From Diphasiastrum complanatum (taxonomy: Eukaryota; Streptophyta; Lycopodiopsida; Lycopodiales; Lycopodiaceae), in NCBI GenBank assembly GCA_029204225.1, contig CM055111.1:30847464-30886673 (forward strand): DNA of 39,210 nt. The letters run 5' to 3'. The notes beneath the pieces were generated by a model. That model was given only the letters and a program-made list of their open reading frames with translations. It was not told the origin of the DNA and ran no database searches. The position numbers and the translations under genes were made by a program. Below are positions 1-9,879 of this stretch, one piece after another (the stretch's first letter is position 1; every line of letters begins with the position of its first letter).

Positions 1-52
1 AGATGAGGCAGGGCCTAGTACCCGGCCTAACCCGCCTTCTGGTGCAGGATCC

Positions 53-1255
53 TTGACACCACCTCCAGCCATGACCATACCGACACCACATCATCCACCT
101 GAGAGAGGGAGAGGTAGATGGGGCCGCACTACACAGATGGGGGGTAGGGAGTACTATGTGTCCAGCTTCGCTCCCAGAGCCATGGCAGAGGCAGAGGTTG
201 TCGTTCGACAGTTGTTCTACACCTGCGATCTGCCATTTCATCTGGCTAGGACCCCGACATGGAGGAGGGCGATGAGTGCAGTGAGTGCGATTGGGCAGGT
301 GTGGCTGGGGCCATCTTGTGAGCACTTGAGGACGAAGGGACTTCTTGATGAGCGGGCTTCTGTTCACCAGAAGCTAGAGCCTCTCAGGAAGGCATGGGCC
401 CATCCACCTTGGATGTCGTGAGACCTGCCCCCACCAGGTATGCAAGTTGCAAGTTGCAACTCAAATTTGAATGCGCTTCTATAGATTGTTGGTAAGCATT
501 TACTGTTTAGTTAGTAGTGGTAAATATTTCATGCATGTGCCATGTTGTGTTGTCAGAAGTTAGAATTTAGAACTTGTCACTTGTGCCCTGTGCAGGTTTG
601 TTTTATGTTCCTGGTCCTGGAACGACTGCTGAAAGTTCATCAGGGCTTGAGGCAGATGGTTGTTGCCGTTGACTGGGCGCAGTGAGGGCCATCACAGGAG
701 CCCAAGAGTAAGAGATTCGAGCGGACCGTTATGTATTCACCATTTTGGGATGAGGCTCGATCCATTGTGGTGGGCCTACAGCCCATCTACACTGTCCTGC
801 GCCTTACAGATCGAGAGGGCTGCACATTGGGCCTCTTGTACGAGTTCATGGACAGGCTGGGCGAGTAGTTGAGCCTTTGCACGACCATTAGCCCAGAGAG
901 GTATATCAAGATTCAAATTTCAAATGTAGTATGTAAACAGTAGTATGTATGTACTATGGACTATATAGTATAATTATTAATGTGTCTTCAATCTTGATTC
1001 TTGCAGGCTTGCGGAGGTCCCCGGCTCCTTTGGTTGAGCAGGTGGGAGTGGTTTCATAAGCCCCTGCATGCCATGGCCCACATACTCCATCCACTTTGGA
1101 GGAATGAGGAGTAGTTCACAGATAGGGAGCTCAGGGATGGCTGAAATGCCTATACATCCCAAGTTTATCCTAATGTACGCGAGCAGGATAACCTGCTGGA
1201 TGAGCTTCATATTTTCAGGCAGGAGACCTTGGAGGCGCTTTTGAGAGAGGGTAAT
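53..1255 (+). pseudogene. hAT-family transposase, decayed, with introns
   Basis: Three coding blocks of a plant hAT transposase can be read in order. Block 1 (53-421) carries the DUF659-like stretch FFYTCDLPFHLAR-type (here LFYTCDLPFHLARTP) and ends in LRKAW. Block 2 (about 656-868) has PFWDEARSIVVGLQPIY, VLRLTDREG and LLYEFMDRLGE, the usual hAT 'FW...vLRlvD...Yeamd' region. Block 3 (1037-1250) has SRWEWFHKPLHAMAHILHP, the conserved 'RW..qlhrplhaa.y.LnP' motif, then DELHIFRQET. Between the blocks lie intron-like gaps: AG|GTATGC near 437 to GTGCAG near 595, and GAG|GTATATC near 900 to TTCTTGCAG ending 1006. Block 2 contains a TGA at 683-685 and ends at a TAG; block 3 has TAG and TGA stops. The C-terminal dimerisation domain is absent, cut off near 1255 where LTR-like sequence begins. 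The element is non-functional. The family call is firm; the intron boundaries are inferred. Confidence 0.8.
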
Positions 1256-1510
1256 GGTCCATTACAGTTTAAACTTGTTAAAAAGCCGATTACTATAGCT
1301 GCTCTCTATTTTGGGTAAAGACCCTTATTAAATTTCTAAGTGAAAAATCATGTTCTATTCTAGAACTAGTGCGCCCTCCTACGTGCAACGAATTAACTTG
1401 ACATTCGGATTTTGACTTTGATATACTAAAAATAGAAATGGCCCCCTAAAATGGCTCTCAAACATGGCCAAACCAACATTACAGGTGCAAATAAACATTA
1501 ATTTCTAACA
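1256..1510 (-). mobile_element. Copia 3' LTR (5' part), bordering PPT
   Basis: On the minus strand a polypurine tract AAGGGGGAG (1519-1511) is followed at 1510 by TGTTAGAAAT, the expected PPT/LTR junction of a copia element whose coding remnant lies at 1505-2503. The LTR therefore runs from 1510 toward lower coordinates. I could not place its other end; it must stop before the hAT sequence near 1255, so it is probably truncated. No gene is seen here. Confidence 0.5.
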
Positions 1511-2503
1511 CTCCCCCTTAATGTTTACTTTGTTATCCATTACTCGTAGAAGTTCTCTAAACTTCTGAAACTTCTCTTTGCCAAGGCCTTTGCAATAAAC
1601 CAACACTCCTCCATTGAAGTCAACTGAAGATATTGATGCCGAAAACAACTCACAATCGTCAAGATCCAAAGCATTTATCTTTGTATTAAGTCCTTGAACA
1701 AATTTTCCATCCTGCTTTTTCTTGAACTTGTTTTTCAAGCACTTTTTGTGTAATGCCTTGGCTTTCAGCAAATAAAGTAATTTCCTTCGCTTTCTTTCCA
1801 TCTTCAAGTTGATTTGATTGATTTTCTTGTTGATCGTGCTACTTCTTCTTCCCCTTGTTCTTTTTCCCTTTGCCACCTTTCTTGGAACTTTGCCCTTGCT
1901 TCTTTGCTAAGAATGCCTGCACCTTGAAATCGTCCCTGTTAACAAGATTTTGTCGTCTCATTCCCTCCTGTAGCAATATTGCAGTCAACTCATCGAGAGA
2001 AGACCTTGTCTCCCGTAAAGACAACATCATAACAAAGTTTTAATAGGCCCAAGGTACACTATTAAGCACAATAGGTACCAAAGCTAAATCTGAAACACTT
2101 TCACCAACTGCAATCTTTCACTCGAGTAAAGTAATCCATTACCAATTCACCTATACCCATCTTTAATGTATGTAGCTTCTTATTAAGAACAAAATTCGAG
2201 ATTGATTTACAGTCTCGTATAAAATCTTAAGAATATTTCAAGCCTCCTCGGGTCCAGCACATCCCTAATGTGAGGAATAATCATATCTTTAGCAGACACA
2301 TAAATAATATAATGAGCTTTATTCCTCCGGTTCAGATACTCTCGCAACTCCATGTCTACAATTGGAGGTGTCTCAACACACGTGACAATGTCCCAATATT
2401 CTCGATCCTGGAGAATATTTTGCATCTTGAACTTTCAGATGCTAAAGTTTGTACCATCTAGCTTACTAGATTCCAGTAACATAGCACCATTCAATCTTGC
2501 CAT
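1505..2503 (-). pseudogene. Copia Gag joined to RNase H tail (internal deletion)
   Basis: Read on the minus strand from an ATG at 2503, the start is a textbook copia Gag: LDGTNF, then KFKMQ, then YWDIV. The Trp expected before KFKM is a TGA (2437-2435). The UBN2-type Gag continues with DPEEA-stop-NILKILYET (TGA at 2240-2238), GIGELVMDYFTRVK and SSLDELTAILLQEGMRRQN, with frameshifts, to a lysine-rich tract near 1850. After that protease, integrase and RT are absent. The last 40 residues (KGLGKEKFQKFRELL...) match the C-terminal end of copia RNase H (usual form 'ADIFTKaLgkekF'). The stop codon at 1505-1507 overlaps the LTR start, as in intact copia elements. About 3 kb of pol must be missing. 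It is a dead deletion derivative. Confidence 0.75.
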
Positions 2504-2603
2504 TGTCAAACGATAATATTGACCTATAGCAACTTTCAATAGCCTTAGCGATCAGTATTTCTTTGAAGATAGTTTTTATGTTTCTAGTTTGTGAGAAGAT
2601 ATC

Positions 2604-2630
2604 ACATGTGTGGAGCATGCTCCCACATGT
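2604..2630. repeat. Near-perfect 27-bp palindrome
   Basis: ACATGTGT, GGAGCATGCTCC and CACATGT form a palindrome with a single unpaired T. The centre, GGAGCATGCTCC, is a perfect 12-bp palindrome. It lies between the copia Gag start (2503) and the gypsy integrase remnant (from about 2690). No function can be assigned. Confidence 0.5.
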
Positions 2631-2689
2631 AGTCGTTATGTATCCCATCATGGTATTAGAGCTACGTTGTTATCTAAGCTTCTTCTATC

Positions 2690-4915
2690 ATATTTGATAC
2701 CAAGATTCGGTTGACCCCTCTATCTAGACTTTCGTCTGAGGATGCTCGGTACATCCGCAACTATGTTCCTAGCCCTATGTCCAAAAATTTCTTGGAAACT
2801 TGGGATCTCTAAAAGAGGCACTCTGGACTATGGAAGCCCATGAAGTTGACCACATTCTAAATAAACAACTCAGCTACTTGAGGAGCTATGACCTTCTTGG
2901 TGATTGCAATGAAATGGGCCATCTTGGAAAATTTGTCTACCACTACCATGATGGAATTAAACCCAACTTCAGTCTTATGTAGACCAAGAATAGAATCTAC
3001 AAAGATACTTTCCAACCTTCTTGTAGGTATCTCACATGGATCTAGCAAGCCCAGAGGACTTACTCTCTTGGCCTTGTTCTTTTTTTAAGTAGGCAGCGTT
3101 AGACGTACTGCTTCACAGCTCGTTGTAGTCACAGCCAGAAATAATGTCGTCTTACTAGCTCATTGGTCTTAGGAATACCAAGGTGCCCTATGCAAGGACT
3201 ATTAGGGCATTCGTGGAGTATCTTATGACGAAGGTCCTCTATGTCTAGCATGAACACTTTTCATTTCTCAACAACATACCTTTCTTAACGGTTAAGTACT
3301 AGTGTGTGCCTCTATGGAAGCGACAGACGAAGCTGACTTCCATTTTTTACTATCTTGCACACGTTACACATTGACAATGTGGGTCCTTTTGTTAAGCTCT
3401 CTTGATCTCCTCCACGAGACCATTGTCAACTACAGTAAAGTTCATTGATGCACTATCCTCAATAGTGCATTGGTGACCACATTTTCCTTCTCCCTTTGAA
3501 AGCAAATTTCCAAATGAGATTCTTGCATCAACTGGGACCACCTAGCTTGGCAGCCCTTCAATGTTCGAATCTGGCTAAGTGCATAAATATTTTAAAGTAT
3601 GATGGTCTGTGTACACATAAAACTCAACGTTGAACAGATAATGTTGCCACACCTTGAGCACATGTATGATTATATACAGCTCCTACTCATGTGCGAAATA
3701 GCTCCTATTAAGTTGGTGTCAACTTTTTCCTTTAAAAGGCTATTGGTCTACCCTCTTGGCTCAACACTACTCTACAACAAAGCCACTTGCATCCATCTCT
3801 AGGTAAACAATCTTTGGGCATCAACGATGTTGAGGACTGGTGCAATGAGGCTCCCAACATTAATTTCAATGAGATTAACAAACAATTTAGTCTTGGCAGC
3901 TTTGAAAGTTTGATGACTTTTTATGGAACCCAAAAAAATTTCCCGTTCTTCATCTTGCACAAGGGGTAAAAATTTACTATCTTGTGGAAGTGGAGGATTC
4001 AATTGTCATTGTTGATATTGTTGATCTTAATGGCCACTGAAATTCTTGAAATGATTTTGCATCCCCCAAGTTAAGAAACTAAGGTTATGCTCTTCAGAAG
4101 AATCCATCCATCAATGTTGATCAGACTTATGAAAAAATCATACAGAATTAAACCACTACGGCCTTACTATAGACAAGTATAGCATCAATAAAACTGACAA
4201 CAAACTTGCCAATATAGTCAAACAAGACATTGTTCATGAGCATCATGAACATGGCTAGTACATTGGTGAGCCCAAATGGTAAAACCAAAAATTCATAATG
4301 CCCAAAACAGGTTAAAAAGGCTATCTTCAAGACGTTTTCGTCTCAAATCCGTAACTGATAGTACCCACTTTTAAGATTTACCTTACTAAAAATGGTTGCA
4401 CCTTATAATGCATCCAGTAGATCATCAATGCTAGGCATCAAATATCTATGTTTGACAATGATATTACTCAATCCCCTATAATCAACACACATATGAAAAG
4501 TATTAGTCTTTCTTTTAACAAGTAAAATAGGACAAACATACCCCAACTTGAAGTACTCCTCCAACATCCTTTTGCCTTCCTCCTCCTCTTTCAGGTTCAT
4601 ACTATAAAGAGGCCAATGTACCAGATTTGCCCTTGGAATGAGTTCAATTCGATGCTTTACGTTCCTTCTAGGACAATCCTTCTGACATGTTAGTAATTAA
4701 CAAATGTTTGAAATTAGCACAAATGGACTTCTTCAATTTACTACCTAGGTCACATCTTTGTTGTAATGTAGATGCATGTGCCATTAAAGATGCAGATATA
4801 GATGGAATTGCTTGTGGAATATTAGTGAGTGGGGTTATTTGATTGTTATCAAAATTGGAACAAACATCTAAATAACACAACCACAAATAATGTAAGTCCA
4901 TCTTTATTTTCATAG
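2690..4915 (-). pseudogene. Ty3/gypsy pol remnant: RT, RNase H, integrase
   Basis: Minus-strand order, high to low coordinate. 4915-4610: degenerate stretch leading to HRIELIPRANLVHWPLYS, the usual entry to gypsy RT. RT 4600-4148: [52 protein letters not shown], and [10 protein letters not shown] in place of YIDDIL (second catalytic Asp to Ala). The RT thumb is largely deleted. RNase H about 3830-3540: MDASG, then LYIIIHVLKVWQHYLF, YVYTDHHTLKYL and QARW. Integrase core 3048-2857: SIFVDSILGLHKTEVG, VVVDKFSKMAHFI. A weak match to the last integrase motif (...RGVNRIL) lies near 2700. Stops and frameshifts occur throughout. No gag, LTR or PBS could be assigned. The element meets the copia remnant near 2660. 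Confidence 0.85.
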
Positions 4916-5208
4916 AGGTGATAAGATGTCAGACTCCCTCTCTGATCTTCTCTTCAAACCTTGCTAATTTCCTGCACATACAAGCATCAAATTACTTCTA
5001 ACACAAGATGGAGCTAGCTGCCTTGTCTCCTCCCAGCCTTTGCTGCCTAGATTATGATGAGGAATGCCTCTCTCTAGGCTCACTTATCCAAAATCCTCAA
5101 GCACCCCTTAACCCTGACCCTTCCTAAATCTCGACACATGGCCAACGCCATGCACAGTCGACACTTGCCACTTGGCAGTACCCTGACACATAGGCAAGTG
5201 AGTAGGCC
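4916..5208. other. No gene recognised
   Basis: Between the gypsy remnant and the tandem repeat I see no coding match. Direct repeats of CTTGCCACTTGG-like and GACACA-like words near 5160-5200 suggest the 76-bp repeat may extend, degenerate, further left. Confidence 0.4.
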
Positions 5209-5359
5209 GACATGTGTCACTCATCCATTGGACCAAATGTCCCAGTGGGCATGTGACACGTGTCATGTTTGACCGGTCAACCTTGACATGTGTCATCCAT
5301 TCACTGGACCAAGCACCCCAATGAGCATATGACATGTGTCACGTTGACTAGTCAACTCC
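5209..5359. repeat. Tandem duplication, about 76-bp unit, two copies
   Basis: Unit 1 is 5209-5284 and unit 2 is 5285-5359. Both start GACATGTGTCA, pass through CACTGGACCA / CATTGGACCA, GTGACACGTGTCA / ATGACATGTGTCA, and end GACCGGTCAAC / GACTAGTCAAC. The units contain several short palindromes (ACATGTGT, ACACGTGT, GACCGGTC). Many W-box-like TTGAC cores are present, but that word is common, so no regulatory role is claimed. Confidence 0.75.
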
Positions 5360-5395
5360 TGCTTTTTAGGAGGTCAGTCCAGCCACTCCGAATTA

Positions 5396-5914
5396 ATGAC
5401 CCAGTACCCTATACCCAAGCAACATGCGACTCTGAGGCTCAGACCATACGCTGATCAGCATCGCACGCCTAGAGAGTTTGTGGTAGGAGACATGGTGTTT
5501 CTCCAAGTACCCAAAGCCTCTAAGACCCTTAAGACGGGCAAATGTTATAAGTTGTCCCCGCGTTATTGTGGACCCTAGAAAATTGTTAAAAGAATCAGTG
5601 ATGTTTCTTATAAGTTAGATTTTCCTAAAACTAGTAAAGTACATCCTGTATTTCATGTTTCTAGATTGAAACGGGTTTTACATAACGGTGATAACTTGTT
5701 GTCAGATGGTTTGTTTGCATTCCAGGAGCAGGGAGAAGTAACCCATGGGCCAACGAGGGTATTGGATAGGCGGGAGAGGCGTTTACACAACCGTCTGATC
5801 CGTGAGTACTTGGTTGCTTGGCATGGCAGGCCTCTTTCTGATGCTACCTGGGAGACCGCGCACAGTCTGCGTGCACAGTACCCTAGCTTTGCCATCGCGG
5901 ACGATGTTACCTGA
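5396..5914 (+). pseudogene. Chromodomain gypsy integrase C-terminus (fragment)
   Basis: Plus-strand tail of a chromovirus-type gypsy Pol. It reads YADQHRTPREFVVGDMVFLQV then KLSPRYCGP, a TAG stop at 5576-5578, and continues in the same frame with KIVKRISDVSYKLDFP, VHPVFHVSRLKR and a chromodomain-like end (RLIREYLVAWHGRPLSDATWE, about 5790-5860). The GPY/F-type module (SPRY.GPyki) followed by a chromodomain is diagnostic of chromoviruses. The TGA stop (5912-5914) is directly followed by a PPT and LTR. Everything upstream of about 5396 (RT, RNase H, integrase core) is missing. It is truncated and not functional. Confidence 0.85.
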
Positions 5915-6057
5915 GGGGGGAAAGGATGTTACAGCTTTTACTCCTTGTCCCGGTTGTTTACTGTTTTTACTTATAGATGTACTTCTTGTAAATACAGAAA
6001 TGGCTCAGTCACCGGCCTGTGGTGACCTTTGTAACAGAAATGTAAATAAAGCTCTTA
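5913..6057 (+). mobile_element. PPT and 3' LTR of the chromodomain gypsy element
   Basis: GAGGGGGGAAAGGA (5913-5926) is a polypurine tract, followed at 5927 by TGTTACAGC, a typical LTR start. The LTR may end at TGTAACA (6030-6036), which mirrors TGTTACA, giving only 110 bp. More likely it is cut off near 6057, because an AATAAA-like word follows at about 6043. From 6058 on, a second gypsy fragment in the opposite orientation begins. Confidence 0.6.
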
Positions 6058-7165
6058 ATGATCAACGCCAGGATGACCTGCACTAGGGCTATCATGACAC
6101 AAATGGACAATCTTCTTACGTAGCTCCTCACAAGCTGGAATGAGAAGTTTGCCATTTCTCTTAATCATACCATCTTCTATGGTATATTTAAGATAAGTGT
6201 GAGTCAAGAGACCAGAACTCTCATCCTGAGATTCTACTTGCGCAAGATTTGCCTCCCTCACAATTCCTTGACAATGAGGATCCTCTTGCTGAGCCTGTCT
6301 AATCTCAGCAATCAGGTCATTTTCTATGACCACAAAAGACATCTGATACAATATCCGAGATAATGCATCAGCCACACGATTTTCGGCACCCTTCTTGTAC
6401 CGAATCTCCATGTGAAATTCCTGCATCAACTCAACCCACCTGGCTTGCCGCCCTCTTAGGTCCAACTGGTTGCAGAAATATCTCAAAGTGTTATGGTCAG
6501 TGTACACATAGAATTCCGCACCATACAAATAATGCCTCCATGCCTTCAAAGCGTGGATAATGGCAAACAACTCTTTCTCATAAGTTGGATAATTCTTCTG
6601 TGCAGGGTTGAGCTTCTTGCTCTCAAAGGCCACATGCCTACCCTCTTGCATCAGAACTGCCCCAACGGCGATGTCACTTGCATCCGTTTCTACGACAAAT
6701 GGTTTTTGAGGGTCAACAATTTTAAAGTGACAAAGTCAGCCACAGCTTGTTTCAAAGCATCGAAACTTCGCTGCTAAACTTCCATCCACTCTTTCCATTT
6801 ATTTTTCTGTAACATATCGGTCAATGGTGCAGCTACGTGTGAATAATTCTTCACACCTTTACGATAAAACACAGCCAACCCTAGAAAGCTTCTTAGTGCC
6901 GTCAAGTCTGTAGGAACAGGCCAGGCAAGAAGAACAACAACTTTCTGCGGATCCGGTTTTATTCCATCTGCTGACACTATAAAACCCAAATATGTTATTT
7001 CCTTTTTAAACAATTCACTTTTTTTATCATTAGCAAACAATGTATTTTCCCCCAAAGTTGATAACACAGTTCTTAGGTGATTAACATGCATAGCATCACC
7101 ACAACTGTAAACAAATATGTCATCAACAAAATTAACCACAAACTTGCCGATAAACGGTCTGTTTT
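6058..7165 (-). pseudogene. Ty3/gypsy pol fragment: RT end, RNase H, integrase zinc finger
   Basis: Minus strand. It begins abruptly within RT at about 7165: KFVVNFVDDIFVYS (catalytic FVDD retained), then EITYLGFIVSADGIKPDPQK, LRSFLGLAVFYRKGVKN. An in-frame TAG (near 6774) and a frameshift near 6725 separate this from RNase H: VVETDASDIAVGAVLMQEG, FAIIHALKAWRHYLYG, VYTDHNTLRYF, QARWVELMQEF, ENRVADALSR. The integrase H2C2 finger begins (HLCHDSPSAGHPGVDH) and is cut at 6058. The open 198-residue RNase H/integrase segment shows this copy is younger than the gypsy remnant at 2.7-4.9 kb. It sits 350 bp downstream, in transcription sense, of the exons at 7518-8006, so it may lie inside an intron of that gene. 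Confidence 0.9.
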
Positions 7166-7517
7166 AATTCCATTGATTCAATACAACATAATGATTAGGG
7201 GTTGCATATGATAGGCTTTAAAGTTTCAGTTGTTATGTAACTTTGCATGACCAACTTTTGATAGTCAGGATTAATTTTGTGGTTTTAAGGAGATCAAGGA
7301 ATTGTCAAGTTTGCTAGTATCAGTTGTTAAGAGAAAATCGTAGTAGCTAGTCCATGGCACTGGCTCTTAGAACTTGCATAAAAGACATAACAAGATGAAT
7401 CGTAGCTCAACACTACCCTTGATAAATTTGAAAAAGCCGACCCGTAAAATAATCCAAATTTGTCAATAAAATAAATTACCAGTATATAGTTGTTAACAAG
7501 AAATGTGTAGAAGCTAC

Positions 7518-8006
7518 CTTTGCAATGCCTTCCTTGTTCAAAAATGTCCAAATTTGAAGAGCAACCTGATGATCAGCCAATCCGTAAAGCTGCAAGGACA
7601 GCTGAAGGGTTGACGTCCGTACATCTGTCAATCCAATCTAAGCCGTAAAATTTTACAAAAAGGCATTGAAAATGAATGGAAAACTAAAATGTAATAGAAT
7701 AATGAAGCTGCTTAACTAAAAATTCGTACGACATCCGAGAAAAATATTTCCGTACAAGTGTCAAAACAATCCCAAGTCTTACCATTTTACAAAGAGGGAG
7801 CACAAAAAGGACGGACTAATTTAAATCCAATTAGCTATATTTCTTCGTATCAGACGCATGTTTGCAAGAAAAGCTTACACACGTTTCCAGGTGAGTGGAA
7901 GCTCCTCCTGTGTGCAGAGCGCAGAAGCAATGTCGTGGCCTGCGCCTGCGAGGTCCGGTAAAGTAAGCACTACCTTCTCCCCGAGATCATCACACACCAT
8001 CTCCAT
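7518..8006 (-). CDS. Unidentified host gene, first two exons (partial)
   Basis: I do not recognise this protein. On the minus strand an ATG at 8006 opens a 42-codon exon (8006-7881): MEMVCDDLGEKVVLTLPDL, then AGAGHDIASALCTQEELPLT and WKR. It is followed by the donor CGT|GTGTAAGC. A second exon of exactly 40 codons (7637-7518) follows the acceptor CGGCTTAG|ATTGG: IGLTDVRTSTLQLSLQLYGL, then ADHQVALQIWTFLNKEGIAK. It ends at a strong donor AAG|GTAGCT. Both exons are in phase 0, so they join into a smooth 82-residue N-terminus (intron 7638-7880, 243 bp). The next exon is not visible before the gypsy fragment that starts at 7165; either the gene is truncated there or the second intron is long and filled with transposons. 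Codon and residue use look like a normal cytosolic or nuclear protein, with no signal peptide seen. The acceptor at 7631 (TTGACAG) is an alternative but breaks phase 0. Confidence 0.5.
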
Positions 8007-8007
8007 C

Positions 8008-8160
8008 TTTCTCTCTTTTTCTCTGTGTCTCTCTCTCTCTGTCTCTCTGTCTCTCTCGTAATGCGAGTGACGAGCTCTTTTTCTCCGCCAAGGAAAAGTT
8101 ACTTCAAATTTTCATCAAAATAAAACCCCATTCACACACACCAGGAATTTTGTATTTAAA
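8008..8160 (-). promoter_or_regulatory. CT/GA-rich leader and possible promoter of the minus-strand gene
   Basis: Just upstream of the ATG at 8006 lies a CT-rich tract (8008-8057), read on the minus strand as GA repeats, common in plant 5' leaders. Further upstream, TTTAAATACAAAA (near 8148-8160 on the minus strand) could serve as a TATA-like element. This is inferred from position and composition only. Confidence 0.35.
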
Positions 8161-8192
8161 ATGTTGGCAGACACCATGGTTTATCCGAGCTT

Positions 8193-8252
8193 CCTTGATG
8201 ATGGTCTATAACTCCAGTGCACCCTTGATGATGGTCTGTAGCTCCAGTGCAC
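8193..8252. repeat. 30-bp tandem duplication, two copies
   Basis: CCTTGATGATGGTCTATAAC plus TCCAGTGCAC (8193-8222) is repeated at 8223-8252 with two substitutions. The remainder of 8253-8595 is AT-rich with repeated words such as TATTCACGATCA; no gene is seen there. Confidence 0.85.
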
Positions 8253-8595
8253 GGAGAAGAGGTGGCAGTACATGTATGGATAGCGATGACGTAGCATTCC
8301 TCACATGATTGTGTCTTAGTAGACGATGAAAATTCTAGCATTCGCTATCGAATGTAGAAACAAGAACGATGTGGTATTGTACGACAAAGGCCTTGCCATG
8401 TCATATTGTCATATTTTCACTCTATATCAATCTTACAATTTTGATATCAGTTTGTTGTAAGTTTTGAAGAGACATCTAAAAGTTACAACAAATTTTCATA
8501 ATATTTTTAATATTCACGATCAGTATCTCATAATATTCATTTTTCAGTAGTCACAATTTTAAATCAGTATTCACGATCATTATTTACAATGTTCA

Positions 8596-9219
8596 TGTTG
8601 AAGGGTTTGCGGATCCAACCCTAACCCTAGTAAATAAGTGATAGAGATTTGATTAATTAGAATGTTAATAAAAGGACTTTAGGCTTTTTTGCGAGACTTT
8701 TAATGTCGCAGGGCCTAAAAGTCAAGTTAGTGAATAAAGTAAGGGTTTCCACCAAAAATTCATTTTCAAATTGGGTCCTCCAATTAATGAATGGGTTCTC
8801 TCCACTTTTTGAATACTTAGGTTAAGATTAGCCAATAGGAATTGGCCCATCTCCTCAATTCACTATATAAGTAACAATTTCGAATCATTGTACATGTTCT
8901 CTCTTCATTTCAATACAAGCAGGTTGGCCCTCTTATGGAATGGATGTGGAATGTCCTTGCTCTCTATCTCTTTTCCTCCACCTCTCATGCTTTCTTTGTG
9001 TTTGCTCATTATTGGATTTGATGCTTATTAGTATTGCTATTTCTTATGCTTTTTGTGAGAGAAAAAGGGAGAGAGAGAATGGTAAGGTATCATCTTTGTG
9101 GATTTAGTGCTTATGGTTCTAGAGTTAATTGATAGTGCTAATTGTGGATCACCTATGCATGCTGGATTTTGATCTATATTATCACTCTCATGGGATGGGT
9201 AGGAAATAGCCCCACAACA
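8596..9219 (+). mobile_element. 5' LTR of a Tat/Athila-like gypsy element
   Basis: The segment starts TGTTG (8596) and ends CAACA (9215-9219), 624 bp, with the PBS starting five bases later. A TATA box, CTATATAAG, lies at 8862-8870, leaving about 350 bp for R-U5. A microsatellite-like GAGAGAGA stretch lies near 9060. No matching 3' LTR was found downstream in the window, so the element is incomplete. Confidence 0.75.
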
Positions 9220-9223
9220 ATTT

Positions 9224-9241
9224 TGGTGCTGTTGCCGGGGA
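9224..9241 (+). other. Primer-binding site, tRNA-Asp type
   Basis: TGGTGCTGTTGCCGGGGA differs at only two positions from TGGCGCCGTTGCCGGGGA, the PBS complementary to plant tRNA-Asp that is typical of Tat/Athila lineages. It lies five bases past the LTR end. Confidence 0.85.
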
Positions 9242-9879
9242 GCTACGCCAATTTTTCAGATTGCAACATGTTTGGATGGATGTTAGCTTGCATTAGGCAT
9301 CTTGTTTTGGCATAAGTAGGGTTAAAATTGTATTTTAGAATTAGATTGAGAGTGATTTTGCTTGATTTGAGTGGATCTTCTTGTTTGAAATCTAATCTGA
9401 TGTTCTACCCTAGTTTCATATGTGTCAAATTTACCCACTGTGAAGTCGGCGAAGGTTATTTTTATCAGATTTGTCAGAAAATAGCCGAATCAGTGAATTT
9501 TTACCCAAAATAGCGGTGAAGAACCTTCGCCGAGTCTACCTTCGCCCAAAAAATCTTCTCCCATATTACTTTTAGGTTTTGATTTACCAAATCTAGCCTC
9601 TGTCAATTTTTTGGGACATTCTGTTATATTCTTGATTTGATTCTAAAAAAGTCTGATTTTAGAAGTGTCGATCGCTTGATCAAAGATCTTTTTTCAAAAA
9701 AATCACAAATCTGATTTATTGTCAAGTGATATAAGTTTACAGATCTGATCTGAGATAGGATTTGATTGAAAAATCTAGATCCAATCTCATTGTTTGATTG
9801 AATTGATTTTGATCCAGTACTTGCTGAATCTATACCAACTACAAATATACCTATTGCATCTGGGGTGTATTCAAACCTC
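9242..9879 (+). other. Leader region of the Tat/Athila-like element
   Basis: No coding match. It carries an inverted repeat: TCGGCGAAGGTT (9446-9457) against AACCTTCGCCGA (9522-9533), the latter followed by ACCTTCGCC (9538-9546). A Gag domain would normally follow the PBS region, but I could not identify one. Confidence 0.4.

Noticed and set aside
2652-2664. TGGTATTAGAGC on the plus strand, resembling a copia PBS
   Set aside because: It points away from the neighbouring minus-strand Gag, no plus-strand LTR precedes it, and the adjacent bases can be read as the decayed end of the gypsy integrase. Probably chance.
5108-5335. 75-residue minus-strand open frame with repeated HWGAWSSEW / CPLGHLVQW-like words
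   Set aside because: The protein repeat is just the 76-bp tandem DNA duplication.
8146-8341. 61-residue minus-strand open frame with a repeated TDHHQG motif
   Set aside because: Produced by the 30-bp tandem duplication at 8193-8252; no independent support.
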